From the NCBI GenBank assembly GCA_030490835.1, contig CM059973.1, positions 58,718,008 through 58,782,007 of the forward strand: a stretch of 64,000 bases of DNA. The letters are read 5' to 3'. This stretch comes from Annona cherimola. Its lineage: Eukaryota; Streptophyta; Magnoliopsida; Magnoliales; Annonaceae. How positions within the stretch are numbered: the stretch's first letter is position 1; each line of letters begins with the position of its first letter. The notes under the pieces were generated by a model. It was not told where the DNA came from. It saw only the letters and a program-made list of their open reading frames with translations, and ran no database searches. Made by a program: the position numbers and the translations under genes. Shown in pieces: positions 10,990 through 21,700 of the stretch.

Positions 10990-12290
10990 AACATCAAATT
11001 ACACACTTACAATGAATGAAGAAGATCTTCTACATATGCCTTATAATGATTTCATTGTCATTGAAGTTGTCATTGTAAATTGGACAGTTTGTCGGATAAT
11101 GGTAGACGTTGGTAGTTCTATTGGCATACTTTTTTTCAAGGTGTTTGACAAGATACCAAAACCATTCGTTGATTTTACAAGAGATGAGATATATGTCGTA
11201 GGTATATTCACTCTTCCTCTCAATATTAGCACCTCACAACGACACACTACCCTTCGGATTGACTTTCTCATAGTCAATATCCCATCTATTTATTATGTTA
11301 TCATCGGTCGTCCTAAGGGGTGAAAATAAGTGCTGGTTATGGTGTGCCCAACCTAGAACCTATATTTAAAAATTTTAGTTTAACCTTATTTTTTATATCA
11401 GGTCGGGACAAAGCCAGTCTAATCTTCACATTTCTTTAGTAGATTTTGGGACAAACATCAGGTTAGTTTCAGGCGATATCAGGTAGTGGGTGGGGTTGAA
11501 AAAGCGGGTCAAAGTAAAATTTATATACATATTAATATAAATTCATTTTTATGATAAATTTGAAGAAAATGAATCAATATTTTACTATTTATTGAGTTAA
11601 ACACAATTATCATAACAAAGCATTAGTAAAAAAAAATTAATAATTTCGCTGACAACTTAACTTGATAAATATGTGTATCAAACTTAAAAAGACATTGATG
11701 TAAATTCTAAACTATAATTAGAACTGCTAAATTGCAAAATAACAATATTCATTCTTGTAAAATATTATCAACATAGATAATATATTTTATTTCACTAATA
11801 ACTACGTGAATGAGGTAACTTGGATAAATATATGGAATTAATAAATAAAAAATTATTGATATAAACAAGTTATAAAGTTAAACATACATCAATATAAATC
11901 ATATTCATAATAATAAATCATAAAGTTAAACGTATTTATCCAACAAAACAACATTCACATAAGTAAGTCATATAATTGAAAACATAATTTACACCTTACG
12001 GATCAAGGTAAGTCAAGGCGGGTTGGGACATAATCGACCTGTCCTATCCCTTAGAATTGAAATATGGGTCTAAAATCCTATCCCGCTCTATATCACAAGG
12101 TCAAAACTCTTGCCCTGATCTCATGCCAAATCAGGGCGAGGTAAGGAAAGTCACGAGTCAACCCAACCCGATGTTCACCCCTAGTCATCCCAACCTTAAT
12201 AAGCTACATGCTATTATGTCCACTTATCATCTGTGCATCAAGTTTTCTACACCTGTGGGAGAAGGACTATACAAGGAGACCAAAAAATGG
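10970..12290 (+). pseudogene. Tat-lineage retroviral-type aspartic protease, split by a MITE
   Basis: An open frame at 10970-11314 encodes the pepsin-like retropepsin domain: a start with HMPYNDFIVIEVV, then the catalytic region MVDVGSSIGILF, where the usual form is DNGSS. So the key Asp-x-Gly-Ser is kept with one changed residue. It ends at the conserved YVIIGRP flap-side motif. The next residues of the family motif (NLNKLHAIMSTYH) lie at 12192 onward, after an 869-bp hAT-type MITE. The host reading is continuous once the 8-bp target duplication is counted once. No protein can be made as it stands. Confidence 0.8.
11315..12183. mobile_element. hAT-type MITE with 8-bp target duplication
   Basis: Terminal inverted repeats are AAGGGGTGAA at the left and TTCACCCCTA at the right. 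The flanking 8-mers are GTCGTCCT (11307-11314) and GTCATCCC (12184-12191), identical at six of eight positions. The element is AT-rich inside with GC-rich subterminal parts (GGTTGGGACA, CAACCCGATG) and has no transposase frame, as expected of a non-autonomous hAT derivative. The insertion cuts a protease reading frame exactly, which confirms both edges independently. Confidence 0.9.
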
Positions 12291-12299
12291 CTCACTATT

Positions 12300-13425
12300 G
12301 TTATTTAGTAGCTTGCACAAGGAAGCAACTTGTGGAGGCCATCTCGCCTTCTGATGAAGTTGAACCCATCATGTCATTATTAGTACATCTATAGACCCAT
12401 CTTTTTGAATTGCATTAACAGATTTTCTACACGCCCACTATGATGCATTTTCATGGAATGCATTTGCTCTAATGGGGTTGCGTCAATCAATATCAAGACA
12501 CAAATTAAATAGACCGAAAAACTAAACCAATAAAATAACAGAAAAACTTTATACCTTAGAGACAACGAATAATTGCACAATAAATAAGTAAATAAGTACA
12601 ATATCCCAATGGTTGTTTAACATAGATAATTGAAAAATGAATTGATGACACAAACTTAAAAAAAAGCCACTCCTAAGGAAAGTTACCCCTTGACTAACAT
12701 AGACCAATTAATTGATTCAATTGTTGGCTATAACATTTTCAGTTTCATGGACGTCTTTTTTGAATACTATCAAATTAAGATGTCTATTGGGGATGAAGAA
12801 AAAATATCTTTAATCACCCTTGAAGGAACAGACTATTATAGAGTGATTATTTTTTGCCTTAATCACCCCTCAGGTTGTAATAAATAAAATATTTGCTAAA
12901 TAGGTCAGCAAAAACATGGAAATGTATGTTGACGATATGAAAGTAAAAAGCAAAGGCCCTATACAATATATAAAAGACTTAGAAGAAACTTTTGCAACAC
13001 TTAAATATTTCAATATGAAATTGAATGTGAAGAAATATATATTTGGGGTAACTAAAGGAAAAATTCTAAGGGTAATTATTTCAGAAAGAGATATTGAAGT
13101 TAATCCTGCCAAAATAAAAGTCATTGTAGACATAGATACTCGAAAGATAAAAAAACAAAAGAAATATTTATCATCCGCACTATAGCTGATCAAGCTAGAT
13201 GTTAGAGGCACCATTTTCACATACGTATCTACTTCAAATAATACCATCAACACTATGCTTATTGGTCTAAATAAAGGAGTCCAACATCCCATTTATTATG
13301 CCAACTAGGTGTTATATGATATAGGGATACACTATTTAATGCTAGAAAAATATCTCTTTACCCTTATAATAGCATAAAAAAATCATCATCATCATCATAA
13401 GCCATTTTCCATATAGATAGGGTCA
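12300..13425 (+). pseudogene. Tat-lineage reverse transcriptase and first RNase H, decayed
   Basis: Pieces in canonical order: the pre-RT segment near 12430-12500 (AFSWNAFALMGL, where families have DVFAWS..DMPG); RT finger-palm region 12690-12887 with IDQLIDSIVGYNIFSFMD; the catalytic YVDD with context MEMYVDDMKVKSKG at 12916-12960; RT thumb (LNVKKYIFGVTKGKIL); and the start of RNase H at 13200-13400 (HPIYYAN, then IHYLMLEKYLFTL). Several frameshifts and stops separate the parts. The frame is broken off near 13425 by an antisense LINE fragment and resumes near 13755. Confidence 0.8.
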
Positions 13426-13755
13426 GTTGCATGAATTCTGTTGTGCAATTCTTGGCGATTTAAGACTAAATTTTCTATAATTTGTAATATTTTTAAATCT
13501 TATTTAATTACTTTCATCCATATTTTTTTGGGTCGTACTCTCATTCTCCTATCACCTCTACTTGGCTAGACTCTATTCTCCTAACCAGTGCTACTTTAGG
13601 CCTCTTTTTAACATGACCAAACTATCTTAATCTATTTTCTCTCATTTTATCACAAATTGGTCTCACTTTTAAGTTTTCTCCAAGTAGTAATGACATTACT
13701 ATTTTCAAGCATCTACTATTATTGTTTACACTAACTACCAATTGCAGCAACTATT
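13425..13755 (-). mobile_element. LINE 3'-end fragment, antisense insertion
   Basis: On the - strand, 13500-13665 encodes DKMRENRLR, a stop, then FGHVKKRPKVALVRR. This is the C-terminal signature of plant L1-type LINEs (normally RLRWFGHV.RRP; here W is TAG). It lies between two halves of the Tat RNase H, which rejoin as neighbouring family motifs on either side. The fragment is 5'-truncated, as is normal for LINE insertions. Edges are estimated from where the Tat protein similarity stops and resumes. Confidence 0.7.
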
Positions 13756-14236
13756 ACATAAGCTTGACATCATATGAAGGTTTATAAAATAGACTTCTAA
13801 ACTGTCATAGTTCGATATACATTTCCAACCCCTCAAATCAATCAAAGAATAGGCACTTACTTATGTTCTAATTAATTTTACAAATGATACCCATTGTTGT
13901 GACAACTCCAGTAATCCCTCTATTGAATCCATGGATACAAACCCTCTTATCGCCAAACAATGAGATCTATACATGGAGCATCTAACAAAATATAAAGTAG
14001 TGTTGGTTTTCTTATAATAACACTTGATAAAACTTTGTTGGATGTTGCTATTTGGTTTGCATTCAATGTCTTTAACAACATTGTTGAATATGAGACCCTT
14101 TACCAAGGACTTCATATCATCTTGTCTTTAAGATAAGACATGTCAACGTCTTTTCTGATTCTAACCTAGTAGTCAATCAAAACTTTGAAACAAAAGATGA
14201 TGGCATGGTCTATTATCTATAACTTTGTAAAAGTCT
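13755..14236 (+). pseudogene. Tat-lineage second RNase H (archaeal-type), first part
   Basis: The frame near 13780-13885 reads as the connection segment of Tat RT-RNase H (motif LSxFDIHFQPLKSIKE, with W, E and Q codons turned to stops). A second RNase H follows: GASNKI near 13978, FNNIVEYETLYQGL near 14070, and VFSDSNLVVNQ near 14150. The DGASN/EAEYEAL/SDSQLVVNQ set is characteristic of the extra RNase H of the Tat lineage. The sequence stops exactly at 14236, the edge of an inserted LTR, and resumes at 19779 with IPG(stop)QNAYTNALAKL near 19815. Confidence 0.8.
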
Positions 14237-14767
14237 TGTTGGTCCCATGTAATGACTAATCAAGAATAATCACAAAAATCAATCTAGTAATCATAGAAGA
14301 AAATTACACAAGTATAGTGATTTGGTCAACCATAGGCCTACTCTACTCTCCAAGTACAAATACTTGGGTTTCACTAGTCAACTTCAATACAAGTTACAGT
14401 GATAAAAATTAATCAGACTGTGTTCTGAATTGGTGCTAAGATCCAGATAGGCTTGTGAAATAATCTCTTGGTTTGATCACAATCAAACCCAAGATAATAT
14501 AAATATTAACAAGAAAATCAAAACTAAACCAGTTTAGCACATTTGGAATAGCAGCATCATCAACATATTGAGGGCAATATGCAACTTTGAATGATCAAAA
14601 CAACTCCACTTGAGAAAGGACTTGTCTTCAAAATATTACTTCATAAAAGAGTAACTCAATTTTGTCAGTCTTGAGAACTTGTGGTTGATTCCCTTAATCT
14701 TCTAGCTCTCCCACATCCTCCTTTTAAAGCCTTTTGATCATTAGAAACGTGACCTAGAAGTTATTAG

Positions 14768-15590
14768 ATGACATACTATAATGAGTGGTATGATGATAGA
14801 ATGGGTACTAGATCTTTTCATAATGATAGAATGGACCAGATTGAACTGTTGTCAAGAAAGTTGGACTCATTCTTGAGAAAAGGTAGGTAAATTTCACATG
14901 AAGAAGGGACTTTAATGATAAATGTACCATATCAACAAGACTGGGTACATGAGCAGCAAAATTATTATAACTATAACAACCCCTATTTTTTTGAAAATCT
15001 TTTCTCAAACACTTATAATCATGAAGAGCTTACACATTAAAATTTTTCTTTGTCCAATTATCATGCATTTAAATCTAAACAAAATTTCTTTTTACCTCGA
15101 CAACATGAGTAAAATTATGAAAATAGATTGAAAATTTTTTCTTCACCCATTCCACAACAACCAATTATTCCACCACAGCTTAAAGAATCCTTGTTAAAAC
15201 AAGTTATTGTAATGAACCAAAGACTTGATCAACTAAATGAGCATCTTTTGATTTTAGGCAAACAAGTTGCACATCAAGTCAATCATCTAAATGAGAAATC
15301 TGAGGAACCTCCTAGTCAACTATGCAAGGACTCTATGAATTTTTCTGAGCATTATGATGAAAATATCTCGATTAATAAAGATCAAACAGAGGATGAGAAG
15401 CATGCAAATGAACAAGTGCAGATTCCAAACTAGCCATATCATGAAGTCGTTCTGCATGATGAGAATCATGAGGAAGGTGAGGTGTAGGATAATGACAAAG
15501 AGCAAATTCAAAATCAATCAAATCTTAAAGAAGCTTAAGATTAAAGCAGCGAGAAAATTAAAGCAACTAGCTCATTCAAAGAAATAAGAA
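14768..15590 (+). pseudogene. Gypsy gag C-terminal remnant
   Basis: One frame at 14768-14885 reads YYNEWYDD, then NDRMDQIELLSRKLDSFLRKG. The next part has YNNPYFFENLFSNTYN, which resembles the SNTYNPGW..HPNFSW motif of Athila/Tat gag proteins. Residues PQQPIIPPQLKESLLKQVI and LGKQVAHQVNHLNEK at 15150-15295 correspond to the downstream coiled-coil-like segment (LEDMLKQFI...). Several stops and shifts interrupt it. The C-terminal acidic tail decays after 15430. It is not expressed as a protein in this form. Confidence 0.6.
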
Positions 15591-17619
15591 TCAAGGAGTC
15601 ATCTATACTAACAGAGCTACACATCCCATCATTTATTTTTCCACAGAGAGCCACTGAACATTGCATAAATCCTAAAGAGATGAATATTGATTATTATAAC
15701 TTTAGGAAAATTTCTCTCTCATTTTATTTAAATCCATTTTCAAACACTAACAACATCTATGATTTTGAAAGAAACCGTAATAAGATAATGTTGTAAAAGG
15801 AGATGCTGGATATCACGCATGGTGATAGTCCAAATTTCACACCACACGAGAACTTAGAGAAAGACTCGCATGAATTTGCATTTGAAAGATTGGGTGTTGG
15901 TTGATGCAATTTCAACCAGTCTAGCTAAAGATATTAAACTTAGCCCTACTTGGGAGGCAACTCAGGATTTAGTTAGGGAAGTATTAGTTTCTTTCTCCTA
16001 TTTTTATTTTATGTTTTTTTAGATTTTGACACTTTTTGATTTGGAGTTTTCATTTGGTGTTTTTCAAGAACTCGCTCAGGAAGAATGTAATTTGAAAGCC
16101 TCCGCAAGTTAACAAGGAAGTTAATAAATATCACTAAAAGCACTCACTTATTGATTCATGTTTAATTGAATGAACTGCCCTTAACATTGAGGACAATGTT
16201 AATTTTAAGTGTGGGGGTGAATGTATTACATTATCTCTTTGATTACCCATTTGATTGAAAGAATACTGTATGTTTTGAATGAATATTGTGCTAAATTTTT
16301 CATATTTTTTGAAACTTTGATGAATTTTGTTGAAATTGCACATGAGTATTGACTTTGGATTGATTTATACCCCATTTTAAACTCTTGTTGTTCCTTTAAA
16401 AAGATCATATTTAGAAATTTAACCACTTTGAGTTAGGCGAATAACTGAATTCTAGTAAGATGTTAAATTTATTTTTGAGCATGTACTTGTTGAAAATGCC
16501 CATATTTTTGTCCTATATTACTTGATGAAACTGATATATTGAGAAACTATTTCTGCTTTCATTCAAATCTTAATTAATTTTCTCAAATTTGTCAAAAGTT
16601 ATTCTTAATAACATAAGTGATAAAATAAAAGGTAATTTTTTCATAAACATGAAAATCTCATTCTCGTTAAAGGATTTCCAAAACTAATTCTCAACTTGAC
16701 TTGTTTATGGAACATGATTAAGGCATTCATTCGTCTGATGAGCCTATCTCTGAGAGTATTATTGTTGTTCACCCCTTCGAGCCTAAAATTTCTTTCTAGA
16801 CATTAATTGCCACATTTTGAATTGAATTGGCTTCAAATTTGAATATGGAGCTGAAAAGCATAATAGGAATGAGGTTAACCACATGACTTATTTAATAACG
16901 AAAATGACTCTCTAGATACCCTGAAATATGGTGAGGAGAGTTCTTTATAAAAAATAAAAAATAAAAAAATTCCCTAAATACTCGAAATATGGTGAGGAGA
17001 GTTATTAGACTTGATTTTTTAAAAAATATTAAACTAAGGTAAGACCAGGCTTTAAGAAAATAATAAAAGCACTAAGTATGGGGGTGATTTTATTTTCTTG
17101 AGCATATAAGTCTCAAAGTAATTTGGAGACGGTTCAATTCTAAATTTCTAATGTCTGATCTTAACTTAGCCATTTTCTTATTAAGTCCTTATGATTTCAT
17201 GATCTAGCCAAGTGACTCAGTGGAGGAAATTTTGATACCAGGATTTGATGAGATGCACTTGAAGGTATTTTCTATATTACTACAATTAATTGAGTGCTTA
17301 AATGTGTATATTGAACAATTAGATAAAAAGATGAGGATATCTGAAAAATAGGAGTTTGTATTGTGGGAGTTTTGAACTCTTAATGATCAAAAATAAAAAA
17401 AGTAATAGTGTTTACAGTGTTAATCGAGTGAGAATAGATTTTTGATCTGGAATTTTGACAAATGATTTATTTCAAAGTTTTTGATTTGATATTCTCAATG
17501 ATTTTTTATTTGCACTTGCTTTTTGCTGAAAGTTCTTGAAAGGCCAATTTTTGAAATTCTATGATTTGATTATTCTGTATTTGCTTAAGGACGAGCAAAG
17601 ATTCAAGTGTGGGGGTATA
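15591..17619 (+). other. Non-coding 3' region of the truncated gypsy element
   Basis: About 2 kb without a gene. Two near-identical boxes occur: GAGGACAATGTTAATTTTAA followed by GTGTGGGGGT at 16181-16216, and GGACGAGCAAAGATTCAA followed by GTGTGGGGGT at 17590-17616. A third weaker one (CTAAGTATGGGGGTGA) is at about 17071. The last box directly precedes the LTR and is the polypurine tract; the earlier ones look like internal duplicates. An imperfect duplication around CGAAATATGGTGAGGAGAG is present at about 16925 and 16985. Confidence 0.6.
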
Positions 17620-19218
17620 TGTTGAGTCACTTTTATATTATGAATTTTGAATATTAATTGAGAAGAACTTGAGTATTTAAGGTATTTTTAAATCATATTT
17701 TATTTATTTGACTTCACTTAGCATAAAACACTCACAAATGGCTGATTTACGCAAAGCAGAAAAATATGTGCAAATTCGGAGCCCTAAATCATACAGAAAC
17801 AATAGACTTTAACATAAAAAATAAGCTCAACTAGGCAAGTCCTAATTTCCACATCAACGAGCTCGAAAAGTAATTTTTGTTGATAAGTTGTGGCTCCCAT
17901 AACTCTTTCTAGATCAAAAGTTACGAGCAGTTGAAGATTGTTCGTTCATTTCGGTGCAACGTGTGTCTATTTCAAGAATTTCAAAACTCAATAACTAAGA
18001 TCACATTTTACTTAATGATTTTGATAGGTTAAAAGGAGGAAAATCAAGGATTAAATCAACTTAGAATGTGTCAAGGAAGTTTCGACACGATTCGGGGAGA
18101 AACAGGCAAAAAAACATCACAAAACCGGGCAAAATGCATGGAACTAGAGACCAACACATCCCAGGTCTATTGGGTTGTTCTAAACATGGCCTAGGCCTTG
18201 TTCAGGCAAGGTTAACATGGCCCAAGCTGTGTTGTGCACTGATTCCGCAATTCCTAATCCTTTTTAGAATGTGTGCATAAGTACTCCTCTGTACTCTATA
18301 TAAACACCCCTTGTGAGCATCCTAAGGCATCTTAGAATATCCTTGGGGCTAGGGTTGAGGTCTAGGAGTAAGAGGAGTAAAGAACATGAGGCGAGAAGCG
18401 AGGTGGTGAGTTGCTTGGAGTGGTTGAAATACCATCGGGGCTTCCAGTTAATAAGTTTTTCCTTTCTTTTTTTATTTATTTTAATTGTCTTGTTTATGAT
18501 GGATATTAGTACAATATTTTTTGCGTTTGATTTTAATTATAAACATGCTAGGTTAAACCTATTATTTAAGATTTGGGATGTAGCATATGTTCAACGTAGC
18601 GGATATTGTTGTTTGATTATTTAAAGTATTTTTTGTTAATTTAATATCTTGTGATCTCAATACTTGTTGGGTGCATGGTACCACACTTTGACATGATTCT
18701 ATATATTAGGTGATAAAATTAAAAGGTGAAAGTCTAATATACGACAATCAAGATATTAAAGCTGGAAATCTAAGATTATGAAAATAAGCATGATGACCTT
18801 AAGGAATCCTATGAACTTCCATGGAACTTAATGAATTATAATTGACTTAATTCCATGAAAATAAGTGGTTAAAAAGATTAGGGTAAGCTTTGTAGGTTTC
18901 GAAAGAATGTGTGAGGATAATATAGGGATAGTTCTTCTTTAACGCATGATATCCGGATTAAATAAGCAATCCACATATCCGTTGCAAACAATGCATATGA
19001 AACCCTAGATCACAGGTACTCGCATTTCTTGACTTTTAATTCTCGTTCCATATTCTTAAGATCAACCTATTCTTCTGTTATTTCTTTCATTTCACTCTAT
19101 CACTTTTTGTGTTTAATATAAGTGTTTGAATCCAATGTCTTAAGTTTCGAATTCTCTATAGATTGATATTTATATACTACAATTTGCAACTCATATACTT
19201 GCGGTGAGGTTGTGAGCA
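17620..19218 (+). repeat. Gypsy 3' LTR
   Basis: Starts TGTTGAGTCAC right after the GTGTGGGGGTATA polypurine tract and ends GGTTGTGAGCA. A TATA box (CTCTATATAAACACC) lies at 18294-18308. The downstream half (18650-19218) is the inverse of the block shared with 8219-9586 and 27551-30456, so all three belong to one LTR superfamily. The 3' boundary is set by comparison with the well-bounded copy at 27551. Confidence 0.75.
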
Positions 19219-19778
19219 ATCTCCATGCATATCCAAACTCTTCCAAATTTGAATTTTTGGTGCCTAGAAAAGGTTGACATTTTTTAGACTAAAAGGTTGA
19301 CCTTTTCAGAAAAAGGTCGACATTTTGTTGTTCCTATTGAGACAGTGGTTTCTAAACGAAAAGGTCGACCTTTTTCCTGTTTTTCAAAATTTAAATTTTG
19401 GAGTAAAAGTTATCTTAATCCACTTAACATAAGTATAAACGAATGTACCAAGCTTATTGTAAAATTAATCTCAACTCCAAAAGCATATTCCATGATCATT
19501 CTAAATGAGATTTATCAAGTAAGCATATTCCAAGATTATTCCATGCATATCAACTAGCATATTCCATTTTCACGATATCTCTTTATTTCAAGTTCAATCC
19601 CATCACAATTAGCATCATAAACTCAAAAGTGACAATTCCACAAATACACCACTCTTTTCAAAAATCCAAAATACAATTTCACAATAGCAAAATCAATAGC
19701 ATAAACCATACATTTTATCATTATCAAAACCAATCAAAAAAGAAGGAAAAGGAGGTTTTCATAAAAGTTCACAAGTCT

Positions 19779-21220
19779 CATAAAATAAATATCTTGTTTT
19801 TATCCGAAAAATACCAGGATAACAAAATGCCTATACTAATGCTCTAGCTAAATTGAACTCTAGCACATTGTTTAACATACCTATACTTATTTGTCACCTT
19901 AAACAACCAAGAACTACCCCTACATAAATGCATAATGTAGATACAACCTCTCCTAGCTAGAAAGACTCCAATTATTCAATACCTATCACATAATCATTTA
20001 TGTAATGATAACAAAGATGCTAAATGAATAAAAAGACAAGCAGTTCACTATACATTAACAAATGAAGAGCTCTACCGCAAATCATTATCCAACACATTGC
20101 TTCATTGCATTTCACCGTCAGATGTTTCAATATTTTAGAAGAATTGCATCGTGGATGTTGCGGCAACTATCTGGGATGGCACATGTTTACACACCAAGTT
20201 CTCTGTATAGAATTCTATTGGCTTATTATTCAAAAGGATGCAAAAGAATATGCCTACAAATGTACTACATGTCAATAATATGCCCCATTTTCTCATATCC
20301 ATACAACCTTATTACAATCCATTTTGAGTTATGGCCATTTCGACAATGGGGTATTGATCTAGTAAGCCCGATACCAATTGCCCCCGAAATCCCAAATTTG
20401 TTGTTGTTTCCATTGATTATTTCTTGAAATGGTAGAGGCAAAACTTCTATGTACTATTATATTGATACAAATAATTAATTTCGTATGGGACCAAATAGTA
20501 TGTAAGTTTTTTCGAAACACTTTAAAGGCTTTAAAAAAATAGTACGTAGGATTGGTCGACTCCAAATTATTATCACAGATAATGGAAGGCAATTTGATAG
20601 TGAATACTCTAAAGACTTTTCTGACGGCAACAATATTCAACATAAATTTTCTTCCATTGCATACTCCTAATGTAATGGACAAGAAAAAAATACAAACAAA
20701 ACTCACAAAGAAGTTTTACAAAGAAGGATAGAAGGAGAACATAAAAATTGGCTAGAAATCTTACCTAGTATGATTCGAGCCTATAACATAACACCTAGAA
20801 AAGCAATAGCATATACTCTATTTAAACTAGTATATGACACAGAGATAGTAATATCAATTGAGATATCCCATTTCAACTACTGCACCTCCCATAAATCTCC
20901 AACGAATAATACACAAACACTAAAAGAAAAGTTAGATTTCTTAAATGAACTCCGAGATGAGGCCACACAAAGACTTTGCCTCAATCAACATCAACTAGCT
21001 CAACATTTTAACAAAAAATTTAGCTGCAAATCTTACATTTTGGGTGATTTAGTTCTTTGTAAAGCAATCTTTTCATCAGAATATAACAATCATAAATTTT
21101 CACCAAATTGGTGTTTACCATTCTACATAAAAAATCATTTAACAATGGATCATACACACTTGAAACAATGGATGGTCACCTCATACTAAGAGTATGGAAT
21201 ACTCAAAACTTGAGGCATTT
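19779..21220 (+). pseudogene. Tat-lineage RNase H end, spacer and integrase, decayed
   Basis: Continues the Tat element after the LTR insertion. The RNase H end NALAKLNSST is near 19838. Spacer motifs PIIQYL and KRQAVHYTL lie at 19967-20060. The integrase zinc-finger region is near 20135-20275 (LEELHRGCCGNYLGWH, then CTTCQ). The catalytic core has FRQWGIDLVSP (20340-20370), DNGRQFDSEY (20577-20606) and IRAYNITPRKA (20773). A C-terminal GDLVLCKA with KFSPNW sits at 21040-21112. The frame is broken repeatedly, but 20770-21189 is still open. This is the integrase of the same element whose gag begins near 9600. Confidence 0.8.
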
Positions 21221-21223
21221 TAC

Positions 21224-21440
21224 TCCTAAAAAGAGTCTCATGATCCATAAAAAGGCTATTACACCCACAAAGGGTCTTATTACCCATAAAAAGATCATTA
21301 CGCCCTCAAAGGATTCTTATAACCCACAAAGAAGTTTTTCCACTCTCAACGGGTTCCTATAACCTGCAAACAAGTCTTGTGCCCATAAAGAGTTCCTATA
21401 ACTCACAAAGAGTCCATTGTGGCCTCAAATCAAAAGGGTC
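21224..21440 (+). repeat. 20-bp tandem repeat, about 11 units
   Basis: The core CC(C/T)A(C/T)AAAGAG recurs at 21224, 21245, 21264, 21283, 21303, 21323, 21343, 21363, 21382, 21402 and 21423, giving a steady 19-21-bp period. It lies directly after the Tat integrase, in the 3' untranslated region where Tat/Ogre-type elements are known to carry variable minisatellites. It is degenerate between units. Confidence 0.8.
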
Positions 21441-21700
21441 TTAAGAACAACAAATAGGTCGTTGTGGCTTCAAAGCAAAAAGGAAACAGGTCTCACAAAA
21501 TAAAGGCCATTGCCTCTTTAAAATATAAAAAATTCTTACAATCATAGTAAAGATCTACATGTTCCCACAAAAGAAATTTCATGATTACATCTCAGCCCTT
21601 AGGGGCACCATAAACTTTCAATACAAATCTTTTCATATTACTTCTTCCTTAAAAAATCTTCTTAACAACTTCATTTATCTGCTAAATCCTAAGAAGCAGT
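21441..21700. other. Remaining 3' region of the Tat element; no gene
   Basis: AT-rich sequence between the 20-bp repeat and the copia LTR. No polypurine tract or LTR start of the Tat element is visible, so its 3' end was probably lost or lies beyond the copia insertion. Confidence 0.35.

Larger units (their letters stand above)
14756..19218 (+). mobile_element. Truncated Ty3/gypsy element, lacking 5' LTR and pol
   Basis: Contains, in order, a gag C-terminal remnant (14768-15590), a long non-coding tail with repeated AAGTGTGGGGG boxes, and one 3' LTR (17620-19218). No protease, RT or integrase is visible, so the whole of pol is deleted. The element lies inside the copia solo LTR above. The left edge is uncertain by about 10 bp because the 5' LTR is missing. 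Confidence 0.7.
14237..19773 (-). repeat. Copia solo LTR (reverse), flanked by AGTCT, split by a gypsy insertion
   Basis: The left end TGTTGGTCCC is the complement of the family end GGGACCAACA. The right end GTTCACA gives a TG start on the - strand (TGTGAACTTT). Perfect 5-bp duplications AGTCT flank it (14232-14236 and 19774-19778), and the Tat RNase H is interrupted at exactly these points. The left piece (14237 to about 14755) has the R-U5-like block also present in SIRE LTRs (ATAGTGATTTGGTCAACC). The right piece (19219-19773) has palindromes such as AAAAGGTCGACCTTTTT. Without the nested element the LTR is about 1.07 kb. Its TG end differs from the SIRE family's, so it is a related but different family. 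Confidence 0.75.

Noticed and set aside
13861..14115. Open frame on the - strand (84 codons)
   Set aside because: The opposite strand encodes the second RNase H of the Tat element with its conserved motifs in order; the - strand frame is its shadow.
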